Assembly: GCF_011045125.1 (NCBI RefSeq) | Contig: NZ_JAAKZF010000045.1 | Coordinates: 1 to 45,325 of the forward strand | DNA: 45,325 nucleotides | Reading direction: 5' to 3' | Source of the DNA: Allomesorhizobium camelthorni | GTDB lineage: Bacteria > Pseudomonadota > Alphaproteobacteria > Rhizobiales > Rhizobiaceae | Shown: piece by piece, positions 8,266-17,092 of the stretch | Layout: every line of letters starts with the position of its first letter | Position numbering within the stretch: the first letter of the stretch is position 1 | The notes under the pieces: generated by a model | The model's input: only the letters and a program-made list of their open reading frames with translations | What the model was told of the DNA's origin: nothing | Databases searched by the model: none | Translations under genes and position numbers: made by a program

Positions 8266-9912
8266 ATGAAGGTAGGTATATACGAACAACTGGTGCGCGC
8301 CGGAAAGACCCGCCGCGATGTGCTCAAGGGCGCGGCGAGCGTTGCCGCGCTCGCAGCCGCATCGACGGGAGCGCTCGGCGCGCTGACGCGCCAGGCGTCG
8401 GCGCAAGACAATTTGCGCGCGCAAATCCTGCAAATACCGGGCGTCGGCAAGGGTTCGCCGACGGATGCCGACTGGCAAAAGGTCGGCGAACTTTGCCTTG
8501 GCGCGACGAAGGCGAATGTGAAGGAAGGCGAATTTGCCGGTGTCGAACTTGCCTTCATGGGTCTCAACAACCAGAACCTGCACAACCTCCTGTTCCGCGG
8601 CTTCCTGAAGCCGTGGGAGGCCTATACGGGCGCCAAGATCAACTGGATCGACCTTGCCCAGGCCGACTACAACCCGCGCTTGCAGCAGGCCATCGCCACC
8701 GGCACGGTCGATTTCGACATCATCGAGATGGGCGCGCCGTTCGAGGGCGATACCGCCAGCAAGGGTCTGCTCGACGAGATGCCCGACTGGGTAAAGACGC
8801 AGATCGAGGCGGACGACCTCGTCAACTATCTGAAAGCCCCGGTCGGAACCTGGGACGGCAAGACCTACCGGATCACCATCGACGGCGACTGCCACACCTT
8901 CGCATACCGCAAGGACTATTTTGGCGATGGCTCGATCAGCGGGCTCGCCGAAGTGCCGACGCATTGGGAAGACATCAATAAGCTGGCCGCGGCCCTGGCC
9001 GGCAAGAACGACCCGTTGACTGGAACGCCGGCCTACGGCTTCCTCGATCCGTTGAAATACCAGTGGGGCGGTTTCGGCTTCTACTTCCTCGAGGACCGCG
9101 CCGCGGCCTATGCCAAGCATCCCGAAGATCCGGCCTGGTTGTTCGATCCTGACACCATGAAGCCGCGCGTGAACAACCCGGCCTGGGTGCAGGCGATCCA
9201 GGACGTACTCGATCTGGTCAAGGCCAACGCCTATCCACCCGATCAGCTCAACGCCGATCCCAACGCCACCGCATTCTCGCAGTTCCTCGGCGGCACCGGC
9301 GCGGCGCTTACGTGGTGGGGCGACGTCGGCTCGAACGCACGGACCTCAGACACGTCCGTGGTCGGCGATGTGGTTGGATTCTCGATCAATCCGGGCGCCA
9401 AGCGCGTCTACAACTCCAAGACCGCCGCCTGGGAGGAGAAGGAGAACTTCGCTCCGAACATGGCGTATATCGGCTGGGGCGTTTACGTCACAAGCCGCGT
9501 CTCGAGCGACGAGAAGAAGCGCAAGGCGGCCTGGTCCGCCGCGGCGCATCTTGGCGGCAAAGATCTTTCGCTGTGGACGGCCGCCTATCCGTCGGGCTTC
9601 CAGCCCTATCGCAACTCGCACTTCCAGTATGAGGAGTGGGAGGCGGCCGGCTATGACCGCGCTTTCGTCGAGGACTATTTGGGCTCGAACCTCGATAGCT
9701 ACAATCACCCGAACGCAGCGATCGAGCCGCGCATCCCTGGTATCTTCCAGTATTACTCGATCGCCGAGGACGAACTGGTGAAAGGCATCAACGGCCAATA
9801 CGCCTCCGCACAGGAGACGGCAGACGCCATCGCCGCCGCCTGGGAAAAGATCACAGACCAGATCGGGCGAGAGAACCAGATAAAGCTCTACAAAGCCTCG
9901 CTCGGCATGTAG
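8266..9912 (+). CDS. ABC sugar importer substrate-binding protein, Tat-type signal
   Basis: A 548-residue extracytoplasmic solute-binding protein of the large family 1 type (usual members are 400-450, so it is long). The N-terminus has TRRDVLKGAASVAALAAA, a twin-arginine type signal, with probable cleavage after QASA near residue 46. The rest is soluble, with typical binding-protein stretches such as GAALTWWGDVG. GGAGG is eight bases before ATG 8266. Two permease genes follow on the same strand after a stable hairpin. The neighbours (mutarotase, ribokinase) point to a monosaccharide or a sugar that yields one. A Tat signal suggests export of a folded protein to the periplasm. Confidence 0.9.
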   Translation: MKVGIYEQLVRAGKTRRDVLKGAASVAALAAASTGALGALTRQASAQDNLRAQILQIPGVGKGSPTDADWQKVGELCLGATKANVKEGEFAGVELAFMGLNNQNLHNLLFRGFLKPWEAYTGAKINWIDLAQADYNPRLQQAIATGTVDFDIIEMGAPFEGDTASKGLLDEMPDWVKTQIEADDLVNYLKAPVGTWDGKTYRITIDGDCHTFAYRKDYFGDGSISGLAEVPTHWEDINKLAAALAGKNDPLTGTPAYGFLDPLKYQWGGFGFYFLEDRAAAYAKHPEDPAWLFDPDTMKPRVNNPAWVQAIQDVLDLVKANAYPPDQLNADPNATAFSQFLGGTGAALTWWGDVGSNARTSDTSVVGDVVGFSINPGAKRVYNSKTAAWEEKENFAPNMAYIGWGVYVTSRVSSDEKKRKAAWSAAAHLGGKDLSLWTAAYPSGFQPYRNSHFQYEEWEAAGYDRAFVEDYLGSNLDSYNHPNAAIEPRIPGIFQYYSIAEDELVKGINGQYASAQETADAIAAAWEKITDQIGRENQIKLYKASLGM

Positions 9913-9921
9913 GACGAAAAG

Positions 9922-9943
9922 GGGGTGCGCACCCGCGCACCCC
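9922..9943 (+). terminator. intercistronic hairpin after the binding-protein gene
   Basis: A perfect nine-base inverted repeat, GGGGTGCGC and GCGCACCCC, with the loop ACCC lies 10 bases after the binding-protein stop. No T-run follows, and the permease genes continue on the same strand. It is therefore better read as a partial terminator or 3'-end stabiliser that leaves more binding-protein mRNA than permease mRNA. Confidence 0.5.
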
Positions 9944-10028
9944 ATCCTTCCGGCAGGGTGACGGGGATGTCCCACGCCGGAGCGCAGGACCGCCTGCGCG
10001 CAACCTGCCATCCGACCAACGTGTGAAC

Positions 10029-11132
10029 ATGAACCAGCGTGATCTCCTCCACGTCGTCGCCGCCGACGACATATCAGCCGCGCGGCGGCGCTTCGGCCAT
10101 GCGATCGTCTGGGGGGCGGCCTTTCTGCTTGCAGTGGTCGCCGCCGCGCAGACCGCGCAGCGGACCGGCTTCGCGGATTTCGGCTTTCAGACGTGGCGGC
10201 CTACGCTCTACGCTTACATCCTCTGGGCCATCTGCCTGTGCTGGAGCCAGGTGCTGATCCGGGGCGAACATGGCAAGCGCACGCTCTTCGTGCTTCCGGC
10301 CGCGCTTTTCGTCGTGTCGTTGACAGTGTTCCCGCTGCTGTTCGGCCTGGTCATCGCCTTCTCGGACTGGAACCTGTCCTCACCGCTCGGACGGCAATTC
10401 AACGGTCTCGACAATGTTCGGCAGATGTGGAGCGATCCGTTCTACTGGAACGCGCTAGGGAATATGGTCTGGTATTCTTTAGCGATCCTGGTGGAATACG
10501 CGGTCGCCTTCGGCCTTGCGCTCCTGCTCAACGCCGAGATTCGGGCGCGCAAGTTCTTCCGCGTGGCATTTCTCCTTCCACTGATGCTTTCGCCGGTCGC
10601 CGTGAGCTGGATGATCGGCAAGTCGATGCTGGAGCTGCGCTTCGGCCCGATCGCGCGATTCGCGCGATGGCTGGGCTGGGACAACCCGTCCTTCTTCGGC
10701 TCGCCGGAAATCGCGAAATTCACCATCATGCTGCTCGATGCCTGGACCTTCATTCCGTTCATGATGATCATGATCCTCGCCGGCCTGCAGGCAATCCCGA
10801 AGGAACTGACGGAGGCGGCGCGCGTCGATGGCGCCGGGCCATGGAAGAGCTTCTGGGAAGTCACCTTCCCGTTGATGCTGCCGGTTTCGGTTACCGCTAT
10901 CCTGATACGCATCATCTTCAAGCTGAAGCTTGCCGATATCGTCATCAACATAACCTCCGGAGGTCCCGGCGGGGCAACCGACACGGTTACCTCGTTCATC
11001 TTCCGGGAGTATCGCGACCGCTCGAACGTCGGCTACGGCACACTGCTGGCAATGGTCTATTTGGTCATCATCATCATTGCGATGACGGTCCTGATGAAAC
11101 TCGCCGAACGCTTCGCGAGGCCACGGACATGA
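10029..11132 (+). CDS. ABC sugar importer permease 1 (UgpA/MalF type)
   Basis: A 367-residue inner-membrane permease. It has about eight hydrophobic segments, with two extra helices at the N-terminus (about residues 25-45 and 58-78) before the six-helix core. The EAA loop that docks the ATPase reads EAARVDGAGPWKSFWEV followed by FPLMLP at about residues 259-282. ATG 10029 is chosen; a GTG six bases upstream is also possible and no strong ribosome site decides between them. Its stop overlaps the ATG of permease 2 by four bases, so the two are translationally coupled. It forms the translocation channel with permease 2. Confidence 0.9.
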   Translation: MNQRDLLHVVAADDISAARRRFGHAIVWGAAFLLAVVAAAQTAQRTGFADFGFQTWRPTLYAYILWAICLCWSQVLIRGEHGKRTLFVLPAALFVVSLTVFPLLFGLVIAFSDWNLSSPLGRQFNGLDNVRQMWSDPFYWNALGNMVWYSLAILVEYAVAFGLALLLNAEIRARKFFRVAFLLPLMLSPVAVSWMIGKSMLELRFGPIARFARWLGWDNPSFFGSPEIAKFTIMLLDAWTFIPFMMIMILAGLQAIPKELTEAARVDGAGPWKSFWEVTFPLMLPVSVTAILIRIIFKLKLADIVINITSGGPGGATDTVTSFIFREYRDRSNVGYGTLLAMVYLVIIIIAMTVLMKLAERFARPRT

Positions 11133-12046
11133 ACAAGCCCGTCTTCCGCGACAGCGAGAGCGACCTGTCGTTCCAGGCCGGGCGGTTCGCCGGCAAGACG
11201 CTGGTCTACACGCTTCTGCTCGCCTGGGCGGCCGTGTGCCTGTTCCCGATCTATTGGACTGCGACGACCAGCTTCAAAATGGCGCCGAACGTCATGCAGG
11301 GCGCGCTGGTGCCCTGGGTAGACTACACGCCGGCTTGGCTCGGCTGGCGATCGCTTGGTCTTTCACCCGAGACGATCGGCGCAGAGAGCACCGTTCGCAG
11401 CGAGTTCCTGAAACGCTTCTTCAACTCGACCATCGCGGCGCTCTCTTCCTCGACGATCGCCGTGATCCTCGGCTCCCTGGCGGCCTACGGCCTGTCCCGC
11501 TTTTCCTACCGCTTCCTCTTCATGAGGAACTCCGACATCTCCTTCTTCTTCCTCTCGCAGCTCATTCTGCCTCCGGTGGTGCTGGCCCTGCCATTCCTCG
11601 TGCTCTACCGGGAACTCGCCCTCCTCGACACGCGGATCGGGCTTATTCTCCTTTACACGCTGACCGTGCTGCCGATCGTGATCTGGATCATGCGCGACCA
11701 GTTCGAGTCGATTCCGACCGAGCTGGAAGAGGCGGCGCTGGTCGACGGCCTGTCCATATGGGGCGCGTTCTTCCAGATAATACTGCCGATCGCGCTGCCC
11801 GGCATGGTGGCGGCCTTCATCCTGAGCCTCGTGCTGACCTGGAACGAGTATTTCTTCGCTGCCCTGCTCACGTCGACCCACGCAAACACGCTGCCGGTCA
11901 TGGTCGCTTCGCAGACGGGCAGCCAGGGCATCAACTGGTGGTCGATGGCCGCACTCTCCTTCGCCGCGATCCTGCCCCTCATCATCATCGGCGTGGTGCT
12001 GGAGCGCTATCTGATCAAGGGCATGACGGCTGGGGCGGTGAAGTAG
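11129..12046 (+). CDS. ABC sugar importer permease 2 (UgpE/MalG type)
   Basis: A 305-residue permease with six main membrane helices, the first at about residues 24-46. The EAA motif is EEAALVDGLSIWGAFF followed by ILPIALPG near residue 215. The C-terminus ends ERYLIKGMTAGAVK, the usual MalG-like ending (RYxxKGLTAGAVK), so the gene is complete. ATG 11129 overlaps the previous stop in an ATGA arrangement. It pairs with permease 1 and probably uses the divergently encoded ATPase. It is the last gene of the rightward transcript. Confidence 0.92.
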   Translation: MNKPVFRDSESDLSFQAGRFAGKTLVYTLLLAWAAVCLFPIYWTATTSFKMAPNVMQGALVPWVDYTPAWLGWRSLGLSPETIGAESTVRSEFLKRFFNSTIAALSSSTIAVILGSLAAYGLSRFSYRFLFMRNSDISFFFLSQLILPPVVLALPFLVLYRELALLDTRIGLILLYTLTVLPIVIWIMRDQFESIPTELEEAALVDGLSIWGAFFQIILPIALPGMVAAFILSLVLTWNEYFFAALLTSTHANTLPVMVASQTGSQGINWWSMAALSFAAILPLIIIGVVLERYLIKGMTAGAVK

Positions 12047-12203
12047 GCGCTGCGCCTCGCTACTCCATATTCGTATGCCGGGCGCGCATGGCGTCCGGCG
12101 CGCAAAGAGTCCCGCGTGCCAAGTCCGAGAGACTGATGATCATTTTTCCGCCCTATTGAGCCCGCAGGGCAGCGGTGGGGCTTATGTTGGAGAGGAATGA
12201 ACG

Positions 12204-12524
12204 ATGGAGTTTCGAAAGATCACCGTTGCCGCAGCAGCCCTCGTGGCGATGGCGCTCGCCGGTTGCGCAACGAGCGAACAACAGCAGCGTGCCGGGACGG
12301 GCGCGTTGTTGGGTGCGGGCGCCGGCGCGCTCGCCGGCCAGGCCATAGGCGGCAACACAAAGAGCACGGTCGTCGGTGCCGCAGGCGGAGCGCTTCTTGG
12401 AGCTGCGATCGGAACCGCGACAACGCCAAAGCGTCGCGGCGAGGAACTTTGTCGTTACCGGGCGGCCGACGGCAGCGTCTACACCGCCCCTTGTGACGAG
12501 CGCTACTACGGCGGCGGTTACTGA
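12204..12524 (+). CDS. glycine-zipper outer-membrane lipoprotein
   Basis: A 106-residue lipoprotein. The signal peptide ends in the lipobox LAGC, with Cys at residue 20. It is followed by a glycine-zipper region of alternating Gly/Ala (GALLGAGAGALAGQAIGG, then GAAGGALLGAAIG) as in the 17-kDa surface antigen/OsmB-type families. The C-terminus has a short Cys-containing part (CRYRAADGSVYTAPC) and a Tyr/Gly-rich end. AGGAATG lies before ATG 12204. It is transcribed alone and followed by a strong hairpin. A structural or envelope-stress role is usual for the family; nothing more specific can be read here. Confidence 0.85.
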   Translation: MEFRKITVAAAALVAMALAGCATSEQQQRAGTGALLGAGAGALAGQAIGGNTKSTVVGAAGGALLGAAIGTATTPKRRGEELCRYRAADGSVYTAPCDERYYGGGY

Positions 12525-12532
12525 TTCCGTCC

Positions 12533-12562
12533 GACCCGGCGGGGTTGCCGCCTCGCCGGGTC
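12533..12562 (+). terminator. terminator-like hairpin after the glycine-zipper lipoprotein
   Basis: GACCCGGCG and CGCCGGGTC form a perfect nine-base stem around a 12-base loop, nine bases after the stop codon. There is no T-run, so termination would be weak or factor-assisted. Confidence 0.5.
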
Positions 12563-12586
12563 GATGCCAGCCGGCCCTCGCTCGCT

Positions 12587-12733
12587 ATGAAAATTATACT
12601 GATCGTGTTGACTGCATTGACGCTCGCAAGCTGCGGAGCGGCCAAAGCCGCGAGAGATACGGGCCAGGTGTTTGACAAATACGGCTGCCTGGCAAGAGAT
12701 TTCAAAGGCGAACCGCCCTGCAAGACGGGATGA
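12587..12733 (+). CDS. small entericidin-like lipoprotein
   Basis: A 48-residue peptide: MKIILIVLTALTLASCGAAK begins with a short lipoprotein signal (lipobox LASC), and a small tail with two further Cys follows (YGCLARDF, PPCKTG). Size and form recall entericidin-like or small rhizobial lipoproteins. No clear ribosome site is seen before ATG 12587, which lies 24 bases after the hairpin at 12533-12562. It is probably read from the same transcript as the glycine-zipper gene or from a nearby promoter. Function unknown. Confidence 0.55.
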   Translation: MKIILIVLTALTLASCGAAKAARDTGQVFDKYGCLARDFKGEPPCKTG

Positions 12734-12895
12734 AATGCCAGGCTAGGATGCCAGCCGTCATAACACGTGGCGTCGATTGGGGTTTTGTGCCCCTTCACTT
12801 GTCGCCCGCACCGTTGGTTGCTGACAAATGGGGTCGGGACGGCGGCACACCTTGGTTGCAAAATCGCGCCGCGTCTGGAAAAGCCCCCTGACAGG

Positions 12896-13678
12896 TCAAA
12901 TCGACCTTGCTTCATCGGCGGTAAGCGCGTGCTCCCGCGTGCCTGAGACGATGATCTCCAGGACCTCGTGCTCGTCGGTGCTCTTGACGTAGCGGTCGCC
13001 GACGTTCTCGCCGCGCTTGAGAACCATGACGCGGTCGCCCACGGCGAAGATGTCGACCAGGCGGTGCGAGATGATGATCTGGGCAACACCCTGCTTCTTC
13101 AGCTCAAGCATGGTTTCGAGCAGGCGCTCGGTCGCCATCACCGAGAGATTGGCGGTCGGCTCGTCGAGGATCACCACGCGCGGCTCGAACGAGATCGCGC
13201 GGGCGATCGCCACCGATTGCTGGCGCCCGCCCGACAGGCTCTCGACTTTCTGATAGACGGAGTTCACGTCGACCTTGAGCCGCTTCAGCACGCTGTCGGC
13301 TTGCGCGTACATCTTCTTCCGATCGACGAAGAGGCCCCTGAGCGGCCAGCGGCCAAGAAAGATGTTCTGGCCGACATCCATGTTCCCGCAGAGCGCAAAA
13401 TCCTGGTAGATCATCTCGATGCCGGCGTCGCGGCTCTCATGCGGGCTCTTGAAGTGAACCGGCTTGCCGGCAACGAAGATTTCTCCAGCGTCGCGCTGAT
13501 AGGCGCCGGTCAGGATCTTCATGAGCGTCGACTTGCCGGCCGAGTTGTCGCCGACCAGGCCAAGGATCTCGCCGGGGTAGAGCACGAGATCGACATTACG
13601 GAGCGCCTGCACCGCACCGAAGGCCTTTTCGATGCCGCGCATTTCCACGATCGGCTCGGGATGTTTCGCGTCAGGCAT
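12896..13678 (-). CDS. frcA: ABC sugar importer ATPase, single-domain FrcA type
   Basis: A 260-residue ATPase with one nucleotide-binding domain, unlike the two-domain RbsA. Walker A is GDNSAGKST (about residues 44-52), the signature is LSGGRQQSVAIARA, Walker B is VVILDEPTANL and the H-loop is IIISHRL. These fit the ATPases of the ribose/fructose CUT2 class, particularly FrcA of rhizobia. Its start overlaps the end of the fused permease gene by eight bases, so the two are coupled. It is the last gene of the leftward operon binding protein-permease-ATPase. It should work as a homodimer under the fused permease. Confidence 0.9.
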   Translation of the reverse strand: MPDAKHPEPIVEMRGIEKAFGAVQALRNVDLVLYPGEILGLVGDNSAGKSTLMKILTGAYQRDAGEIFVAGKPVHFKSPHESRDAGIEMIYQDFALCGNMDVGQNIFLGRWPLRGLFVDRKKMYAQADSVLKRLKVDVNSVYQKVESLSGGRQQSVAIARAISFEPRVVILDEPTANLSVMATERLLETMLELKKQGVAQIIISHRLVDIFAVGDRVMVLKRGENVGDRYVKSTDEHEVLEIIVSGTREHALTADEARSI

Positions 13679-15926
13679 GCTTAGTTTCCGGTGTTCGTGC
13701 GCCTCTTGTGAAGCGGGTCCGCAAGCGGCCGAAAATGTTGGCCTGGCGCACCCATATGTCGATCAGCACCGCGACGATGAGGATGCCGCCGATGAAGACG
13801 TTGATCCAGTGCTGCGGCATGCTGAAGCCCTGGACGTTGAGCTGCAGGAGCGAGCGGACCAGAGTGATCACCGCCGCGCCCGCGAGCGCGCCGATGATGG
13901 TGCCATGGCCGCCGAAGATCGACCCGCCGCCGATGATCACGGAGGCGATGGCGTCGAGCTCGCGGAACTGGCCGGCGACCGGATTAAAGCTGCGGAAATA
14001 GGCGACGTTGATGATTCCGGCCATGGTCGCGCAGAGAGCCGCCAGCATGAGCGCGACGAAGCGGACCCGGTTGGTGTTGATGCCGGCATAGGCGGCGGCG
14101 CGGACATTGCCGCCCGTCGCGTACACCTTCTGCCCGAACGGCGTGTAGGCGAGGACGATGCCGGCTAGGAGCGCGACGACGAGCATCCAGATGGTTTGCA
14201 CGCTCACCACCTGGGCAACCGTGCGGAACAGCCCATCCGGCGGCGAGATGCGGTAGTAGAGCAGGATGTCGTTCACCTTGCGGCCAAGCAGATTGTAGCC
14301 CTCCGGCCAGCCGGTAAGCTGCTGGCCGGCAACGAACCAGGCGGCCAGGCCGCGCGCGATGTAGAACATGCCAAGCGTGACGATGAAGGCCGGCAGCTTG
14401 AACCCGACTGTGACGACGGCGTTGACGAGGCCGGCGGCCATTCCTGCGAGCAGGCCCATCGTAACTGCGGTGAGAGGGTCGGCGCCGAGGACTTTCAGGA
14501 AATAAGCCGCGGTGCTGCCGGCGAGCGCGAGCACCGCCCCGACGGAAAGATCGATATCGCCGGCGGCAATGACATAGGTGAGCCCGATCGTGATCAGCGC
14601 CAATTCGGTGTAGTTGAGCAGGATCGCGAAGCTGTTGGACAGGTTCCACCAGTAGTCGGGCCTGAGAGCGAAGCCTGTCAGCCACAGCACCACCGTCAGG
14701 ATGATGGCGAGCGCGTCGCGCCGGGCGAGAAACTTGCCGAAACCGGCCGCCGAGAGCGCCATGTCGGTCGCCATTGCCCCCTTGGTCTGGACGCCCTCGA
14801 TCGCGACGCCGCCGATCTCGTAGGCGGGGGGCGGCGGCCTGCCGCGGAGCCATGCCCAAAGACGCGCCGCGACCTGGCGGCGGATGAGATAGGGCTCGAT
14901 AAGCACGGCGATGACGAGGAGCAGTCCAAGGAAGACCGGAACCGCGCCTACCGGCAGCGAGTAGACCGCGTTGACGGCTATTTCCTCATCGCCGATCTTG
15001 ATTATGCGCGTGATCGGCCAACCCTCGCGCAACACCTTGTCGAGCAGCACGACCAGCAGGGCGCCAAGGCAGGATCCGGCGACCCGGCCGCGGCCGCCAA
15101 GGATCGAGGCGCCGCCGATGATCACCGCGGCGATGACGATCAGCTCGAGGCTGATGCCGTAGAGCGGGGTCACGCCCTTGTCCTGGGCCGCCGACATCAG
15201 CCCGGCGAGGGCGGCGCAAAGCGAGGAGATCAGATAGGCGCGGATGCGTACCCAGTTCGTCGGTATGCCGGCATAGGACGCCGCCTGCTCGTTGCCGCCG
15301 GTGGCGAAGGTCTCGTAGCCCCAGCGCGTCTTGGCGAGCACGTAGGCGCCGATCGCGGCGACAAGGGCGAAGATCGCGATCTGGTTGTTGAAACCGAAGA
15401 GATTGGTTTCGCCCAGGTGAAAAAACAGCGGATAGCCGGCCGCCTTGGCGGGATAGTAGATCGCCTGGCCGTGGGTGAGCGCGAGCACGAACCCCCGGCC
15501 GATGAAGAGGATCGTCAGCGTGGCGATGAAGGCGGGGACCTTCAGGATGGTGACGAGCACACCGTTGACGAGACCGATCAGCATTCCGAGGAGGACGCAG
15601 AGGGTCACCGACGTGACGACGTCGAGATCGAGAAAGTTCGGAGCGAACAGCCTGGCGAAGACGACGGCGACCAGGCCGTAAGTGGAACCGACCGAAAGAT
15701 CGAGATCCTTGTTGACTATGACGAAGGTCACTCCGACCGCGATGATGGCAACCCGCGACGTGTCGCGGAGGAGCGAGTGAAACGCCCCCGTTGACCCGAA
15801 GAACGCGGGATTGACGAAAGCGCCGCCGAGATACAGCAGCAAAAGCAGGGCGAGGAGCCCCGCCTCCCAGCCGCCGACAATCTGGGACGGCGCACGGCCG
15901 AGCGATGTGGTCGCGGTAAGCGCCAT
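13671..15926 (-). CDS. ABC sugar importer permease: two RbsC/FrcC-type domains fused in tandem
   Basis: A 751-residue protein, twice the usual length of about 330-350. Two complete CUT2 permease domains are seen. The first is at about residues 15-350, with KDLDLSVGSTYGLVAVV and AAVIIGGASILGGRG. The second is at about 395-740, with GDIDLSVGAVLALAGS and ASVIIGGGSIFGGHG. The parallel motifs show an ancient pair, not a recent exact duplication. The linker (about 351-394) contains RPPPPAYE and an internal Met385 preceded in the DNA by AAGGGGGC, which looks like a fossil start site of the second gene. No stop or frameshift is seen in the linker. It overlaps the ATPase gene by eight bases and lies 83 bases after the binding-protein gene. 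Confidence 0.9.
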   Translation of the reverse strand: MALTATTSLGRAPSQIVGGWEAGLLALLLLLYLGGAFVNPAFFGSTGAFHSLLRDTSRVAIIAVGVTFVIVNKDLDLSVGSTYGLVAVVFARLFAPNFLDLDVVTSVTLCVLLGMLIGLVNGVLVTILKVPAFIATLTILFIGRGFVLALTHGQAIYYPAKAAGYPLFFHLGETNLFGFNNQIAIFALVAAIGAYVLAKTRWGYETFATGGNEQAASYAGIPTNWVRIRAYLISSLCAALAGLMSAAQDKGVTPLYGISLELIVIAAVIIGGASILGGRGRVAGSCLGALLVVLLDKVLREGWPITRIIKIGDEEIAVNAVYSLPVGAVPVFLGLLLVIAVLIEPYLIRRQVAARLWAWLRGRPPPPAYEIGGVAIEGVQTKGAMATDMALSAAGFGKFLARRDALAIILTVVLWLTGFALRPDYWWNLSNSFAILLNYTELALITIGLTYVIAAGDIDLSVGAVLALAGSTAAYFLKVLGADPLTAVTMGLLAGMAAGLVNAVVTVGFKLPAFIVTLGMFYIARGLAAWFVAGQQLTGWPEGYNLLGRKVNDILLYYRISPPDGLFRTVAQVVSVQTIWMLVVALLAGIVLAYTPFGQKVYATGGNVRAAAYAGINTNRVRFVALMLAALCATMAGIINVAYFRSFNPVAGQFRELDAIASVIIGGGSIFGGHGTIIGALAGAAVITLVRSLLQLNVQGFSMPQHWINVFIGGILIVAVLIDIWVRQANIFGRLRTRFTRGARTPETKHA

Positions 15927-15957
15927 GGATCTCTTCTGGTCGGTTTCCCTGCTGTCG

Positions 15958-15987
15958 CGCTGCGGGAGCCTGCGCCCTCCCGCAGCG
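15958..15987 (-). terminator. intercistronic hairpin between binding protein and fused permease
   Basis: A perfect 11-base inverted repeat, CGCTGCGGGAG and CTCCCGCAGCG, with an eight-base loop fills the short gap between the two genes. There is no T-run on the transcript strand. As in many binding-protein operons it probably limits read-through or protects the upstream mRNA. Confidence 0.55.
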
Positions 15988-16009
15988 ATTTCAGACGTTT
16001 CGAGCGGAC

Positions 16010-17092
16010 TCAGTTCTCGAAGCGTTTGCCGACCTTCTCGACATCCTCCTGCGTCACGAGCTGGGCGCGGGTGTCGAGGTTCGCCGCCGCGATGCCGCGG
16101 TCGATCTGCAGCCAGAGCTGCATGACCGGCCAGAAGCCTTGCAGGAAGGGTTGCTGCCCGAGCGCGCCGGTAAGGTCGCCGCTCTTCAATGCGTCCTGCT
16201 GGGCCGGGCCGAGGTCAAAGCCGTAGGCGCAGATCTTGCCGGTCATTCCGGTCTGGGCGACGGCCTTGGCAAGGGCCGGCGTGAACACGTTGTTGCCAGC
16301 GAAGGCGCCGACGACGTCGCCGCGCGATTCGAACAGCGTGACAATGCCGTTGACCGGATCGTTCGGATTGGTGTCTATGCCAGTATTCTCCGGACCGGCG
16401 TCGACCTTGAAATTCTCGAGCTTGCCGGCCTCGTTCAGGCCCTTGACGATCGCGTTGAAGGCCGAGGTGACGCGATTGTTCACCTCGATGTTGCCCATCG
16501 CCGTCGACGACGGCAGCACGATCGAGCCCTTTTCGATGCCCTTGTCGGCCAGGCATTTTACCAGCGCCTCGCCGGCGATCGCGGCGGCGGACGCATCCTG
16601 GCCGGTGTGGCTGATGCCGCTGCGGTTGAGGATCGTGCCGTCGAACGAGTTGGTGGTGGCGACCGGGATGCCTTTTGCCTCGGCGGCCTTGACGATGTCA
16701 TTATACGCACCGACCTGCGGCGTGGTCATGATTATGCCGTCGACGGTGGGGTCCTGCACGATCTGGTTGAGGATCTCGATCTCGCGGGCGGGATCGTCGG
16801 TCGGTGATTCCGAGCCGAGCAGCAGGATGTTGGCGCCGATCATGTCGCCGGCGACCTTCGCCCCGACATAGACCGGATCGAAGAAGCCGTTGCCGGCCGT
16901 ATGCGTCACGATGGCGAAAGTGAGCTTGCCATCGGCCGAATGGAAGTCCTTGGTGCCGGGCGCCTCTTTTGCGGCTTCTTCGAAGTTGTAGCCGCCGACT
17001 GCTTTTTCGACGCTGCCGGACTGTGCGTTGGCGTACGAGACGCCGGACAGTAGCGCCGCGGCGCATGCCGCGAGCGAGAATATACGCCTCAT
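16010..17092 (-). CDS. sugar ABC importer periplasmic binding protein, RbsB-like
   Basis: A 360-residue periplasmic binding protein. The signal peptide MRRIFSLAACAAALLSGVSY is cleaved probably at ANAQ near residue 24. The mature part has the family's layout, with GFFDPVYVGAKVAGD, INQIVQDPTVDGIIMTTP-like and IPVATTNSFD stretches. It fits the RbsB/FrcB class. GGGAGG lies eight bases before ATG 17092; an in-frame start 39 bases upstream has no ribosome site. It heads the leftward operon with the fused permease and the ATPase. A pentose, hexose or polyol substrate is likely from the family. The substrate is not determined. Confidence 0.92.
   Translation of the reverse strand: MRRIFSLAACAAALLSGVSYANAQSGSVEKAVGGYNFEEAAKEAPGTKDFHSADGKLTFAIVTHTAGNGFFDPVYVGAKVAGDMIGANILLLGSESPTDDPAREIEILNQIVQDPTVDGIIMTTPQVGAYNDIVKAAEAKGIPVATTNSFDGTILNRSGISHTGQDASAAAIAGEALVKCLADKGIEKGSIVLPSSTAMGNIEVNNRVTSAFNAIVKGLNEAGKLENFKVDAGPENTGIDTNPNDPVNGIVTLFESRGDVVGAFAGNNVFTPALAKAVAQTGMTGKICAYGFDLGPAQQDALKSGDLTGALGQQPFLQGFWPVMQLWLQIDRGIAAANLDTRAQLVTQEDVEKVGKRFEN

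Noticed and set aside
12077-12099. Hairpin GCCGGGCGC/GCGTCCGGC after permease 2
   Set aside because: It has one G-T pair and no T-run and is 30 bases from the stop, so I do not call it a terminator, though it may be one.
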